Assembly (NCBI GenBank): GCA_001599595.1
Contig: BCHH01000007.1
Span: 1,705,785 to 1,769,784, forward strand
Direction of reading: 5' to 3'
DNA from: Beverwykella pulmonaria
Taxonomy: Eukaryota > Ascomycota > Dothideomycetes > Pleosporales > Melanommataceae
Length of the DNA: 64,000 nt
Part shown: positions 46,629-58,261 of the stretch, one piece after another
How positions within the stretch are numbered: the first letter of the stretch is position 1
How the letters are laid out: each line of letters begins with the position of its first letter
The notes under the pieces: model-generated
Told to the model about the DNA's origin: nothing
Databases searched by the model: none
The model's input: only the letters and a program-made list of their open reading frames with translations
Program-made: the position numbers and the translations under genes

Positions 46629-46914
46629 TGTTGGTTTCACAGGGCTATTGCAATAGCAATGGGGTTTCTCAAAGGTGGTAATAAATCGTTGTGTCTGTCT
46701 ATCTTGAAGCGGTGCAGCAGAGGGAATACCATCCACNTCACCGTCGCGTGCACTAGCCNAGTATGGCTAGTGCCCCACGTGTCCACACGTGATTGGTACC
46801 TCCACACGTGATCCATACATCCCACGTGATCCACACGTGATCCATACATCCCACGTGATCCACACGTGATCTACACATCAACACGTGATTCCCACATTCT
46901 ATATACTCCCAACA
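46629..46914 (-). repeat. LTR (5' LTR in element orientation), with two N bases
   Basis: Partner of 45201-45486. N occurs at 46737 and 46759, where the other copy has C and G. Everything else matches base for base. Confidence 0.93.
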
Positions 46915-48744
46915 CAAACCTCAGCCGCCCTCATGCATCCACCTACGTCAGATACTCCTTCTCACGCTTCAACTCACAAACCGTCAATGTTGGGCGCGGC
47001 GAATAACCTCGGCGCTCTCCTCCGCAAGTATGCCAGTTCCACCAACAACATCCGCCTCTTTGACTTCAGAAACGTGCTCAGAATAGAAGCAAGAATTGTG
47101 TTCACGCTCTTGGACATCCGATTTATATTATTTTTATTTATTTTGAGCAATTGGATTGGCAAAGTGACCATGAAGCGGGGAAGCAGGTTGGCAAGGATGT
47201 GGGGCTTGAAGAGGCGGGGAAAGGTACGGATTGGGAAAGGAAACAGGTAGGTAAAGGGACGGCTTGTGGCCGGAGAACTTGGTTATTTGGCCGGCGTTGT
47301 TGAAGGTCATGGACGGTAACAGTACAAGAGTGGAAGAGGAAGAGCTAGGAGGGAGGAATATTTGAACGAGTTCTAGTAGCTTGGGATGAGGAGCTGAAAT
47401 GGTTTGTGTGTGTCAAGATTGATGGCTGTGCTTCATTCAGTTTCCTTCGGTGTGAATGCCTAATTCCCCTTTGTATTCATGTAAATACCAAGTTCATGTA
47501 TATGCTAACATTGAAATTGTTAGGTAGCTAATTACAGCATTGAAATGGAGGCGCTCTTAGTAATCGGCCTTCCTCTTGCCAAGGTATTTCCGCCGCGGAG
47601 ATGCGTGTCTCGGAATCCAAGTTCACCCGACTATTAACCACATCGGTCTCCATCTCTTATCTCTTGCCTGTTATTCGAATCCATAACAGCATCAGCGTCT
47701 CCATATCGGCATCGACACGATGCGTGGCGAAGATTAAAGCCAGCGAGATCGCGATAAGCCTGCGTTTCCCCGAGTCCTGAGCGAGCGTCTTTCGTATTCA
47801 CGTACCTCTTACGTTACTTTCGAGACATGCCGTTGGAATAATGCGATCCGTTATACAAAGGGACCAAAAAGAAACGCTGATGGAGAGGAAAGAAAAGGCG
47901 GCTTTCAGCATATGATGTGCTGGCCGACTGAATGAGCAAAGAAAGCAACAACGATCCGCGACGAGTGGAAACTTGGAAATTGCCATTCTAAGCTCCCTTG
48001 TCCCTGGAGATTGTCTCCTGCACTTTCGATGTGCTGGCCACTTCGTAGCAAGTCTCAACAATATGGAGATTCGACGGGTACTTGTGTCTCTTCTCCACGG
48101 GAACAGCGCCTCAAGTATCTCCGCTGGTAGACGCTCACGTGGGGGGCAAGATGAGGTCCCACAAGTCTGGAATACGCGCAACTGCATGCGAGATCGTTAG
48201 CCGCATGCACAAATTTACCCCTCCAAGATGTTGCCCTGAGGATTCGCCAAAACATCGCCGCGCTATTCCCATTCCGGCACTCTTCCTTGTAGAAGATAAG
48301 GATGCATATTTGGGCGGAGATCCTCTCAGCATCGACCATCAGCATCAGTGGATTCTCTGCTCCCACAAGATCGGGTAGTAGTAAGGGTATATTTCCTTTT
48401 GGTCAGCTTCCCGCCGCCTCAAGCGAGTAGTCCCACAGTCTAGCCACCTTTCTCCGGCTTTAGTAACCTTGGTGGCTTGCCGTAGTCAGAAAAATGACGA
48501 AGCCCAAGACGGAGATGCGTACCAACCCATTAGGATAATCGTCTTATTGACCGCTATAGCTGGTCTGGACATCTGCGTCGTCGTCGAGCCACACTTCGCG
48601 CACACCATTCGTCCTCATATCTGAGAGTCTCTATCTACGCGCGTTTGTATGGCTCTAACCTCTTCTACGTCTTATACCCTGTCCTTTGTACCTGATTTGG
48701 AATTCGCGTATCAGTTTCTCAGTCACCACTTCGCTTGATCCAGT
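46915..48744. other. Nitrate reductase upstream region
   Basis: 1.8 kb with no recognised gene; a 121-codon plus-strand ORF (46885-47250) overlaps the LTR and has no family. GATA-type sites occur at 47657-47662 (TTATCT), 47752-47758 (CGATAAG) and 48294-48300 (AGATAAG), and a CCGCGGAG occurs at 47593-47600. Confidence 0.45.
47593..47600 (-). promoter_or_regulatory. Possible NirA-type site before nitrate reductase
   Basis: CCGCGGAG is the reverse complement of CTCCGCGG, which fits the Aspergillus NirA consensus CTCCGHGG. It lies about 1.15 kb upstream of the start, which is far, so the assignment is tentative. Confidence 0.3.
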
Positions 48745-51581
48745 ATGAGTATCATAATGGCAGAACAGAGGGTGCAGCTGAGTCAAGAGGAAGTCACACT
48801 ACCACCTACACCTCCCGAAACCGTGGTCGACGGAGACGATAGCAAGTCTATTACAGGAGATGGAAAAGATATGATCACATTCGCCCTGCCACCACCCTCA
48901 ATGATCCCCGACAGAGTACTTGACGTCGATCGTCCGACGCCCGACTCACATGTACCGAGAGATCCTCGATTAATTCGGTTGACTGGAGTTCATCCCTTCA
49001 ATGTTGAAGCTCCTTTGACGGCGCTGTTCAACGAGGGTTTCTTGACCAGCCCGGAGCTGTTCTATGTACGGAACCATGGAGCGGTGCCCATCGTCCAGGA
49101 GGAGGATATTCCTAATTGGGAATTCAGTATCGAGGGGTATGTGCATTTCGAAGATCATCAAGTTCTGAAGCTTACGTCCAGTACAGTATGGTAGCCAACC
49201 CAATCAAAATAACACTCAAAGAGCTTCTTTCGGACTACGAAAATGTAACATATCCAATCACACTGGTATGTGCAGGAAACAGAAGAAAGGAGCAAAATGT
49301 GGTCCGCAAATCGAAGGGCTTTTCATGGGGTCCGGCTGGAGTTTCCACCGCACTATTTACTGGTGTTGTTATGGCCGATGTCATCAGGAGAGCAAGGCCT
49401 CTAAGAAAGGCAAAGTACGTCTGTATGGAAGGTGCCGACAAATTAGTGAGTTACCTCGCCCTATGGAAGGCGCATAACTAACTAAGGGTAGCCAAATGGA
49501 TATTATGGGACTTCCGTCAAGTTGAACTGGGTCATGGATCCCAATCGAGGGATCATGCTCGCTCACAAGATGAATGGGGAACCGCTAATGCCGGACCATG
49601 GGAAACCTCTGCGTGCAGTCATTCCAGGTCAAATTGGAGGACGAAGTGTCAAGTGGCTGAAGAAGCTTATTCTTACCGCTGAACCAAGTGATAACTGGTA
49701 CCACATCTATGACAATAGAGTCCTTCCGTGAGTATTTGCATGACATTAAGCGGCTTGAGACTGATATAAACAGGACGATGGTCGATCCAGATGAGTCGGC
49801 CAGGAATCCAGCCTGGTGGAAAGACGATCGCTATGCAATCTACGATCTTAGTCCTAACGCCGCAATTGCACAGCCCGCACACAATGAACAGCTCGTTCTT
49901 GCAGAAGCTCCTGATATGTACACCGTCAGAGGATACGCATACAGTGGGGGCGGTCGTCGCATAACAAGAGCAGAAATATCGATTGACAAAGGCAAGACAT
50001 GGCGACTTGCCGACATTGAATACGCAGAAGATCGGTACCGGGAGTTCGAAGACAAGCAGCTGTTTGGCGGAAGGTTGGATATGGACTGGCGGGAAACATG
50101 TTTCTGCTGGTGCTTCTGGAGCCTCCAAATCCCCGTGAAAGAGCTTGAGGACGCAAAAGACATTTTGGTTCGGGCAATGGATGAGAGTATGAACATCATG
50201 CCACGAGACATGTATTGGTCAGTGTTGGGCATGATGAACAATCCGTGGTTCCGGGTTGCAATACACAACGAGAATGGAGTTTTGTGGTTCGAACATCCTA
50301 CTCAACCTGCACTCATGCCGGGAGGTTGGATGGAAAGGGTGAAGAAGGCTGGGGGGAATCTGGCGAATGGGAAATGGGGCGAGAGGACAGAGGGTGAAGA
50401 GACGGAGGTAGTGGCTATCGAACCACCGAAAGAGATCAAGATGACGAAAGATGGACTGAACCGAGAAATTACAATCGACGAACTAAGAAAACACGATACT
50501 CCCGCAAAGCCATGGTTTGTTGTGAACGGCGAGGTTTATGATGGGACTGCGTTTCTCGAAGGGCACCCAGGAGGAGCGACAAGTATCATTTCGGCCGCTG
50601 GACTGGATAGTACAGACGAGTTCATGGCAATCCGTAAGTCACTAGATTGTACGTGCATGGACTATATACTAACAAGAAGTAGACAGCGAGACTGCAAAAG
50701 CCATGATGCCCACCTACCACATTGGATCATTAGACGAGGCATCCCGCCGCATCCTCGCTGAAGGAGAGCCGCAAAACGAGTCTACAGAACCACGGCCCAT
50801 CTTCCTCGACACACGAGTCTGGAACAAAGCCCTCCTACACACAAAGGTCGCCATATCATGGGACACTCGGATATTCACCTTCAAGCTCGAGCACGACGAG
50901 CAACCCCTCGGTCTCCCTACTGGACAACATCTCATGATCCGGCTCCGCGACCCCGTTACACGAGAAGCCATCATTCGCAGCTACACACCCGTGTCCCAGA
51001 CTACAAAAAAAGGCTACTGCGATGTTCTCGTAAAAATATACTTCGACTCTAAAGAGCGCGAAGGCGGCAAAATGACCAAAGCACTCGATGCAATCCCCGT
51101 CGGCCATTTCGTTGAATTCAAGGGCCCGATTGGCAAGTTTGAATACATCTCTCGCGGGCTCTGCTCCATCAACGGACACAAGCGAAGTGTAAAACGCTTC
51201 ATCATGATCTGCGGCGGCTCGGGAATCACGCCCATCTTCCAGGTCCTGCGCGCGGTCATGCAGGACAAAGAAGATCCTACAACCTGCGTCGTCCTCGACG
51301 GTAACCGCCTCATTGAGGATATTCTCTGCAAAGAAGACTTGGACAATTTTGCAAGGGATAATGTAGAGAAGTGCAAGCTTCTCTATACACTTACTAAAGG
51401 CCCTGAGGATTGGCAGGGGCTTAGAGGCAGGATCGGTCCTGAGCTGTTGCTAGAACATTGTGCGAGGGGAGAGCCAGGGGAGAGTCTAGTGTTGATTTGT
51501 GGGCCCGAGGCGCTGGAGAAGAATGCACACAAGGCGTTAAACGAGCAAGGGTGGCCGGATGAGGATCTGTTGTTCTTCTAA
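48745..51581 (+). CDS. niaD: Nitrate reductase (Mo-cofactor, cytochrome b5, FAD)
   Basis: Reduces nitrate to nitrite in the cytosol. 881 aa in five exons: 48745-49136, 49187-49445, 49492-49727, 49774-50633 and 50683-51581; the sum is in phase. Domains in order: N-terminal region to about residue 100; molybdopterin domain with TYPITLVCAGNRRKEQN (Mo-ligand Cys), SWGPAGVSTALFTG, CMEGADKLPNGYYGTS and GQIGGRSVKWLKK; dimer interface (WRETCFCWCFW); cytochrome b5 with EGHPGGATSII and the second haem His in MAIHSETAKA, rebuilt across the last intron; FAD domain with RSYTPVS; and NAD(P)H domain with MICGGSGITP and LICGPEAL, ending DEDLLFF. No lesions. GATA sites upstream fit nitrogen control by AreA/NIT2. 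Nitrite reductase follows on the same strand after 975 bp. Confidence 0.97.
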
Positions 51582-52556
51582 GCGTGTTGTTATGGTTTAG
51601 CACGGTGTTGTGGGATGGGGATACTGAGGGGAGTTTGGGGTTTATTCATTCATGTTGACTGGGAGGGCTTCTACATAACGGCTTACATTGTCTTCATTGC
51701 ACATACTTAGAATATCGCATCACGAGCATGGTTTAATTTCTTTGCATTTCGAGTCCAACGGAGCTAAAGAGGGCCTTCCTCAAGATCCAACGTTCTCTCC
51801 CCGAACATTACCTTCAGTTATCAGATCTTGATCCCAGCGCATCTTCAAAATCCCATCCCCATAATAACCGTGCTACCGGAGTTCCACGGCAGCACCACGC
51901 ATCTCCGCTTCGACACTATCTGCCTTATCTCCCCAGCCTTGGCACCCTTCAGACTAAAATCTCTTATCAGGATCGGCCGTGCACTGCACCTCCACCCGCC
52001 GCTACCCTTTCTCCCCGGAACACCACGTAAAAGTAATTATCGATCTCAACGCGCTAATTGCCGTCTAGCCCTGCGATTTTGAACGCGCGAGGATGTAGGT
52101 GGCGTTCACGCTGCATTTCCGGGCGCCGCGGGGTGGACTTGAGGGAGCAATTGGGTGAGGATAGGAGAGGCGGGAGACGTACAGAGGTGCGGGATTTCAA
52201 TTGCAGAGATGCGCATTGGGTGGATTCGACTGTGCAATATAGTTCCGGGGAGGCGTGTCTGGGTGGCTCTTTACATCGGAGGTACGGTTCGTCGGTGGTT
52301 GCTTTTAGTAAGTTGCAGATTGGGAGATTGAGGCTAGAGGTTGGCATGGGAGCTATCTATGTAGTGTAGCTCTTTTCTGGACTGCGTCTGCTCTTGTCTT
52401 TACTTCTCTCTTCTGCCTTTCTCATATACATCGATTCTTCTGTCGACGATCCGATTCGCCACGGTTTTGGGCGTGTGTGTGTGATCTGCCTTCACGGCCC
52501 TTTACATACCTTGCTGCCAGAATTGCTTCAGTGTAGCGGGGGGTCTAAACACTAAG
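51582..52556 (+). promoter_or_regulatory. Intergenic promoter of nitrite reductase with three GATA sites
   Basis: Three HGATAR-type sites cluster in about 150 bp: TTATCAG at 51818-51824, CTTATCT at 51924-51930 and TTATCAG at 51964-51970. They are suitable for an AreA/NIT2 GATA factor and lie 0.6-0.75 kb before the niiA start. No exact NirA consensus was found in this gap. No gene is recognised. Confidence 0.5.
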
Positions 52557-55500
52557 ATGTCTGAATCCGAGCCCGTCCCGGTCCTCACACCAGGTGTCGA
52601 GCCGACAAGCGGTGGCCCGCACAGCCCTCCCTCTTCATCCCCCATCGGCGGGACAAAAGGCCTCAATACATCCAACGCAGAATGGAATGACCCCGAAGCG
52701 AATAAACTGCCGGAGAAAGTGATGGAGATGGAGTTGAATGAGGGATTACCCAAAGAGTTACCGAAGGATACGAAAAGGAAGAGGGTGGTCATTGTTGGGC
52801 TGGGAATGGTGGGGGTTGCGTTTATGTGAGTTGTATGTGAAAGCTTTAGGTGAAGGGTGTACTGATGTGTTGACCAGTGAGAAGCTCATGAAGCTCGATA
52901 TCAAGAGGAGAGAATACGACATCGTGGTTATTGGCGAGGAGCCACATCTGGCGTATAATCGCGTGGGGTTGACGAGTTTTTTTCAGCATCGTGTGGTGGA
53001 GAATTTGTATTTGAATCCGAAGGAATGGGTATGTTTTCCTATTTTCCAAATATAAGCAGCAAGTACTAAAAATGGTGATAGTACTCAAGTATGCCTGAAG
53101 GCTCGCTAAACTACCACCTCAACACCCTCGTCACGGAAATCAACTCAGAAGAGAAGACAGTCAAGACATCCGCTGGCACTACAGTTCCCTACGACATCCT
53201 CGTTCTAGCCACAGGCTCCGATGCTGTTCTACCCCGGCACACGCCGGGACACGACGCGAAAGGCGTTTTCGTGTACCGCACCATCGATGATCTGCAGAAA
53301 TTGATTGATTTTGCCAGTACGCGGAAAGGCACGACGGGCGCGGTTGTTGGGGGTGGATTGCTGGGCCTTGAAGCCGCGAAGGCGATGATGGATCTGGAAG
53401 ATTTTGGTCAGGTCAAGCTCATTGAGAGGAACAGATGGGTGCTTTCAAGACAATTGGATAGCGATGCGGGGGGTATGGTCGTGGAACAAGTGCGATCGCT
53501 AGGCTTGGATGTGCTGATGAGTAAGAGAGTGGGCAAGATCGTTACGGATGAGAAGAACTTTGTGCAAGGCGTGGTATTTGAGGATGGGGAGAAGATGGAT
53601 TGTTCCTGCATCTGCTTTGCCGTAAGTTCCACGACTGCTTTGGGAGTGAAAGAGTGCTAATATGTCCGTTCAGATTGGTATCAAAGCCCGCGACGAGCTC
53701 GCTCGAAAAGCAGGTATCAAATGCGCCGACCGCGGCGGTGGCATTGTCGTGAACCCGGACCTCTCCACTTCCGTCCCGGATATCTACGCCATCGGCGAGT
53801 GCGCGTCGTGGGAAAACCAAACATTCGGCCTGATCGCGCCGGGTATTGAAATGGCCGACGTCCTCGCCTTCAACCTCACGCAGGCCAAATCCCATGCCTT
53901 CCGCAAATTCAAGCGCCCAGACCTCAGCACAAAACTCAAACTCCTCGGTGTCGAAGTTGCCAGTTTCGGCGACTTCTTTGCTGATCGTGACGGCCCGAAG
54001 GATATGCCTGGGCGGCCGAAGGCAGGGAAGAAGGACGGGGAGGGGAAGAGAGATCAGGTGAAGAGTTTGACGGATGGGCCGCCGCCGCCGCCAGTCAAGG
54101 CCCTGACGTATAAAGATCCGTTTCAGCAGGTGTATAAGAAGTATCTTTTTACGATGGATGGAAAGTATCTGCTGGGCGGGATGATGATTGGAGATACGAA
54201 GGATTATGTCAAGTTGGTGCCCATGGTGAAGAACCAGAAGATGTTGGAGATTCCGCCGAGTGAGCTGATTATTGGGGCGTCAAAGGGGGAGGATGATGGG
54301 GATGATCTGTGAGTGCACTTTTTACTCTATTGTGAACGATTTGCTGACTATAGTACAGCGACGATGATACTCAGATCTGCTCATGCCACAACGTCACGAA
54401 AGGCGACGTGGTCAAAGCTGTCAAAGACGGGACATGCAAGAGCATTGGCGACGTCAAGTCGTGCACGAAAGCCGGAACTGGCTGCGGTGGTTGTATGCCG
54501 CTCGTGCAAACAATTTTCAACAAGACCATGACTTCCATGGGCAACGAAGTCAAGAACCATCTCTGCCCGCATTTCGAATACTCTCGCGCCGATATCTTCA
54601 ACATCGTCCACGTCAAAGGCCTTAAGGAATTCGCAGACGTAATGAAGGAGTGCGGGAAAGACCCCGAATCCACCGGCTGCGAAGCCTGCAAACCGACCAT
54701 CGGATCCATCATCTCCTCTCTCTTCAACAAGCATCTCCTCGACGACACGCGGAGAGGCTTGCAAGACACGAATGACAGGTTCCTAGCAAATATCCAGCGA
54801 AACGGGACGTTCTCGGTCATTCCTCGTGTCTCGGGTGGTGAAATCACCGCTGAGAAACTCATCATCATCGGTACTGTGGCCAAGAAATACAACCTCTACT
54901 GCAAGATCACCGGTGGCCAGCGTATCGATATGTTCGGTGCGAGGAAACAGGATCTTCCTTCCATCTGGCAGGAGCTGGTTGACGGTGGTATGGAGTCCGG
55001 CCACGCATATGCGAAGTCCCTTCGAACGGTCAAGTCCTGTGTAGGAACCACATGGTGCCGTTTCGGTATCGGTGACAGTGTAGGCATGGCGATCCGCCTC
55101 GAGGAGCGATACAAGTCTATCCGTGGACCACACAAGTTCAAGGGCGGTGTATCCGGCTGCGTGCGAGAGTGCGCGGAAGCACAGAACAAGGACTTCGGTC
55201 TAATAGCTAGCGAAAAGGGTTTCAACATCTTCGTGGGCGGCAACGGCGGCGCAAAACCCAGACACTCGGAACTCCTCGCCAAAGACGTACCTCCAGATGA
55301 TGTGATCCCCATTCTGGACCGCTACCTCTCCTTCTACATCCGCACAGCTGACAAACTGCAACGAACAGCGCGCTGGATCGAGAACATGCCTGGCGGGATA
55401 AAATACCTGCAAGAAGTGATTCTCGAGGACAAGCTCGGTATCTGCGCGGACCTCGAAAAGCAAATGGCCCAGCTCGTCGACTCTTTCTTCTGCGAATGGA

Positions 55501-56240
55501 CCGAAGTCCTCAAGAACCCCGCTCGCCGCGCCCTCTTCTCCCAATTCGCCAACACAGACGAAAACATCAACGACACCATCGAGCCGACGAAAGAACGTGG
55601 CCAAGAACGCCCTTCGTACTGGCCCACGGAATCTGTCACCGAGAACTTCCGCGACCACCAGTGGACCGAGCTCTCGTGGCAGCCGCTCGTCAAGGCCGAT
55701 GAATTCAAAGACATCCCGACTGGAGATTCGAGAGCGGTTAAGCGCGGTGACACGCAACTCGCTGTCTTCAAGGTGAAGGGGAAGTGGTACTGTACGCAGC
55801 AGATGTGCCCGCACAAGCGTGCATTTGTGCTCTCCGACGGGTTAATTGGCGACGACATCGAGAACAACAAGCTTTGGGTCTCATGTCCGTACCACAAGCG
55901 CAACTACGAGCTCGGCGGTCCGAACGCAGGGAAATGCGGTAATGATGAAACTGTGAATATCGCTACGTTCCCGGTGGAAGTGAGAGATGATGGCTGGGTC
56001 TATGTCAAGTTGCCTAGTGTAGAGGAGTTGGATGCCCTGCTGGGCACCAAGAGGTGGGCGATTAAAAAGGACGAGACTAAGGATCCGTTTGAGGCCCTTG
56101 ATAGGAAGTTGAAGGCGCAGCAAGGGAAGGGAAGGAAGGGCGTAGCCGTTAGTCATTTGGAGGGCGGGCTGGGGGAGAAGGGGAAGGCGGCGGCGATTTT
56201 GGCTGGTGAAGAAAGGGGAGCGGGTGGTTTAGACTGGTGA
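52557..56240 (+). CDS. niiA: Nitrite reductase (NAD(P)H, sirohaem, with Rieske domain)
   Basis: Six-electron reduction of nitrite to ammonium. 1158 aa; introns at 52826-52877, 53029-53081, 53622-53673 and 54309-54358, in phase. Order: Pro/Ser-rich N-terminus; FAD-binding [28 protein letters not shown](P)H-binding [24 protein letters not shown]; [2Fe-2S] BFD-like cysteines [10 protein letters not shown] and GTGCGGCMP with a second CEACKP; the sirohaem/4Fe-4S half-domains with [15 protein letters not shown] and [14 protein letters not shown]; a C-terminal Rieske module with CPHKR and CPYHKR; and a basic Gly-rich tail. Intact. It is tandem with nitrate reductase, not divergent as in Aspergillus nidulans, so the two cannot share one bidirectional promoter. 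Confidence 0.97.
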
Positions 56241-58261
56241 CGCGGAAGTGTCTCAGTATGAGGAGCAATGATGAGCATTTGGGATGGAGTTGCTAAGATG
56301 GTTTATAGAATTTATCATTTTCCTTCACCGCCACGTATGTATCTTTGTAACCTAATGTGGCATCACGCATACATTGGTCTTTCGATGCTAGTTCATGTAT
56401 ACGACACAATCCGCAAGGTTGAAATGTGATCCAGATTGCTCATCTTTCGCACCTGGTCATAAGCATATTAGGGCTCACCGACGAACTACCAAATAAAGAG
56501 AACAAACGAGGCGAACGACCAAGTAGGATCTTGCGAATCTACACTGCGTCTTATAATTGCAGTACACGATACTGAGAGGTCCCTGTGCGATGATGCCAGA
56601 GTCACGTTCGGTCCTGCTAAGATACTCCATTTCTAGCGCCTACAAACCAATGGTTGTTGTAACCTCTATATCATGACTAAGTCTCTTCTACGGCTCACAA
56701 TACACACCTGTATCAGGTTATCTCTACTCTCTTATTTCCACCACTCACTACCTCCACCACTATGACAATCAAATACCGGCATATTTGTTCACTATGCTTT
56801 CTTGCAAGTTGTCCCTGAATGAAACAGTTTGGTTGCCGAGTAGTCGTTCACTGTCACACGCAATGACACTAAAAGCAAGCAAGCTGCTACATCTGCTACA
56901 ATGATACTCGTGTGAGGTCAAGACAGCGATACCGTACTCACCCGAAGCTTCCTGAGAAAGAAAATAAGATCAATCGGATTGTCAAGGATGCAATATTAAG
57001 TTCCCATGGTTTGCTATATCTTCGTTTGTCTATCAACAGATTTACATTCTGCTTTGCTATACAAGTTTGGACGATTCACCTGTACACGTCTGTCTGACTC
57101 GGTCGGCCGTCTCTGATCTAAGCCTGAAACTTAGTTGTGGCTATGAGTAGCCTCGTCATTTATCGGCCATTATGGGCTCGACCACTTGATGACGTATGAG
57201 TAAATGCGCAGTAATGACTCAACCGAAAGGTATATTCTTCTCGAACAGTAGCGGGATACTGCTGCTCTTTCATACCACCGAGCGAGATACCCAACATCTC
57301 ACATTAACTGAATGAATTAAACTACAATTACATCGTAATGAGCGGTGAGCGGAAGTCCGGATCCCAGCCGCCGTGTTCTTTTAGTGACTAGATTATGGGG
57401 AAAAGTACTGCTCAAAAAAATGCGCGTGAGTGGCTTTCTGGTTCACATGCCGTGAATCTTGTTTGCTGTGAGCAAGTTGCGATTGCCTTGTAGCAGTGGT
57501 CTTTAACCGGACAATTTATCAAGTTGCAAACATCTTTGTGCAACGAATAGTAGCAAATTTGTACCTATCAGTTGGTTTATGTATTGGTATAGAGTGCTTG
57601 CGGAGGGACTGTCCCCTATTAGTGAAAAATGTGCTCTTACCGTGAACCAAATGGGCGTGTAAGCCAGTAGCGTCCCTCCCTGTATTGTGGAACGCCCTCC
57701 GTGCCAAGATAGATGAGGGTTACTTTGACTTTAAGCAACTTGATTTTTGCACACACGTTGGTATTTGACATAATTTTAACTAATTATCAACATCCAAGAC
57801 CCCTCCCACGTCAAAATTACGTTCACATTGTAGCCTTCACGCTTAAGTTACAAAGTGCCTTCTTTCCGTGCATAACAGTATTCCTTTGTTACAGCGTCAT
57901 TATTAAGCTCTTACCACTCATGATACTGATAAAAAGGGTCTTATTCTAACCTTAGAACTTTAATACAACGCGAATAGTCATTATCAGCCTAGTGGCTACT
58001 GCAGCGCGAAAGTCACCTCGCCGATCGGTACCTTGAACAGCAGCGATTATCAATTTCAGCTCGTGCAACCCTAAGTTATTCATGAGTGACAATCTTAGCA
58101 CCCCAATTTAACTACCCGGTAAAGTGCTACTAGTATAGGCACGTGACTATGAAGGTACAAAAGATCCCTTTTGTCACGGCTAGGCTCAACATGTGTGTGC
58201 AAGCTCGAAGCTCAAAATCCACTCAGTTCTTGCTGTCTCCATTGCCTTCTTATAATCATAC
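56241..58261. other. Intergenic, AT-rich, nothing recognised
   Basis: 2 kb between converging genes. ORFs such as 57713-57949 are AT-rich and hydrophobic but show no family, splice or codon support. Confidence 0.45.

Larger units (their letters stand above)
45201..46914 (-). mobile_element. Short, non-autonomous Copia-type LTR retrotransposon
   Basis: 1714 bp. Two 286-bp LTRs begin TGTTGG and end CCAACA, and are flanked by the 5-bp target duplication CAAAC (45196-45200 and 46915-46919). The internal region is only 1142 bp. On the minus strand it contains a Copia RNase H C-terminal fragment, which sets the element's orientation; upstream of it is a stop-filled stretch possibly derived from gag. 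The LTRs are identical at all called bases while the internal coding sequence is dead. It therefore probably moved using proteins from a full-length relative. Confidence 0.92.

Noticed and set aside
45201..46914. Reading the two 286-bp copies as a tandem duplication or assembly artefact instead of LTRs
   Set aside because: TG...CA ends, the CAAAC target duplication outside both copies and a Copia RNase H fragment between them favour an LTR element.
47667..47690. ATTCGAATCC resembling a tRNA B box
   Set aside because: No A box, acceptor-stem pairing or anticodon arm at the right distance.
57713..57949. 78-codon hydrophobic ORF starting MRVTLTLSNLIFAH
   Set aside because: AT-rich composition gives hydrophobic codons by chance; no cleavage site, cysteines or splice partners.
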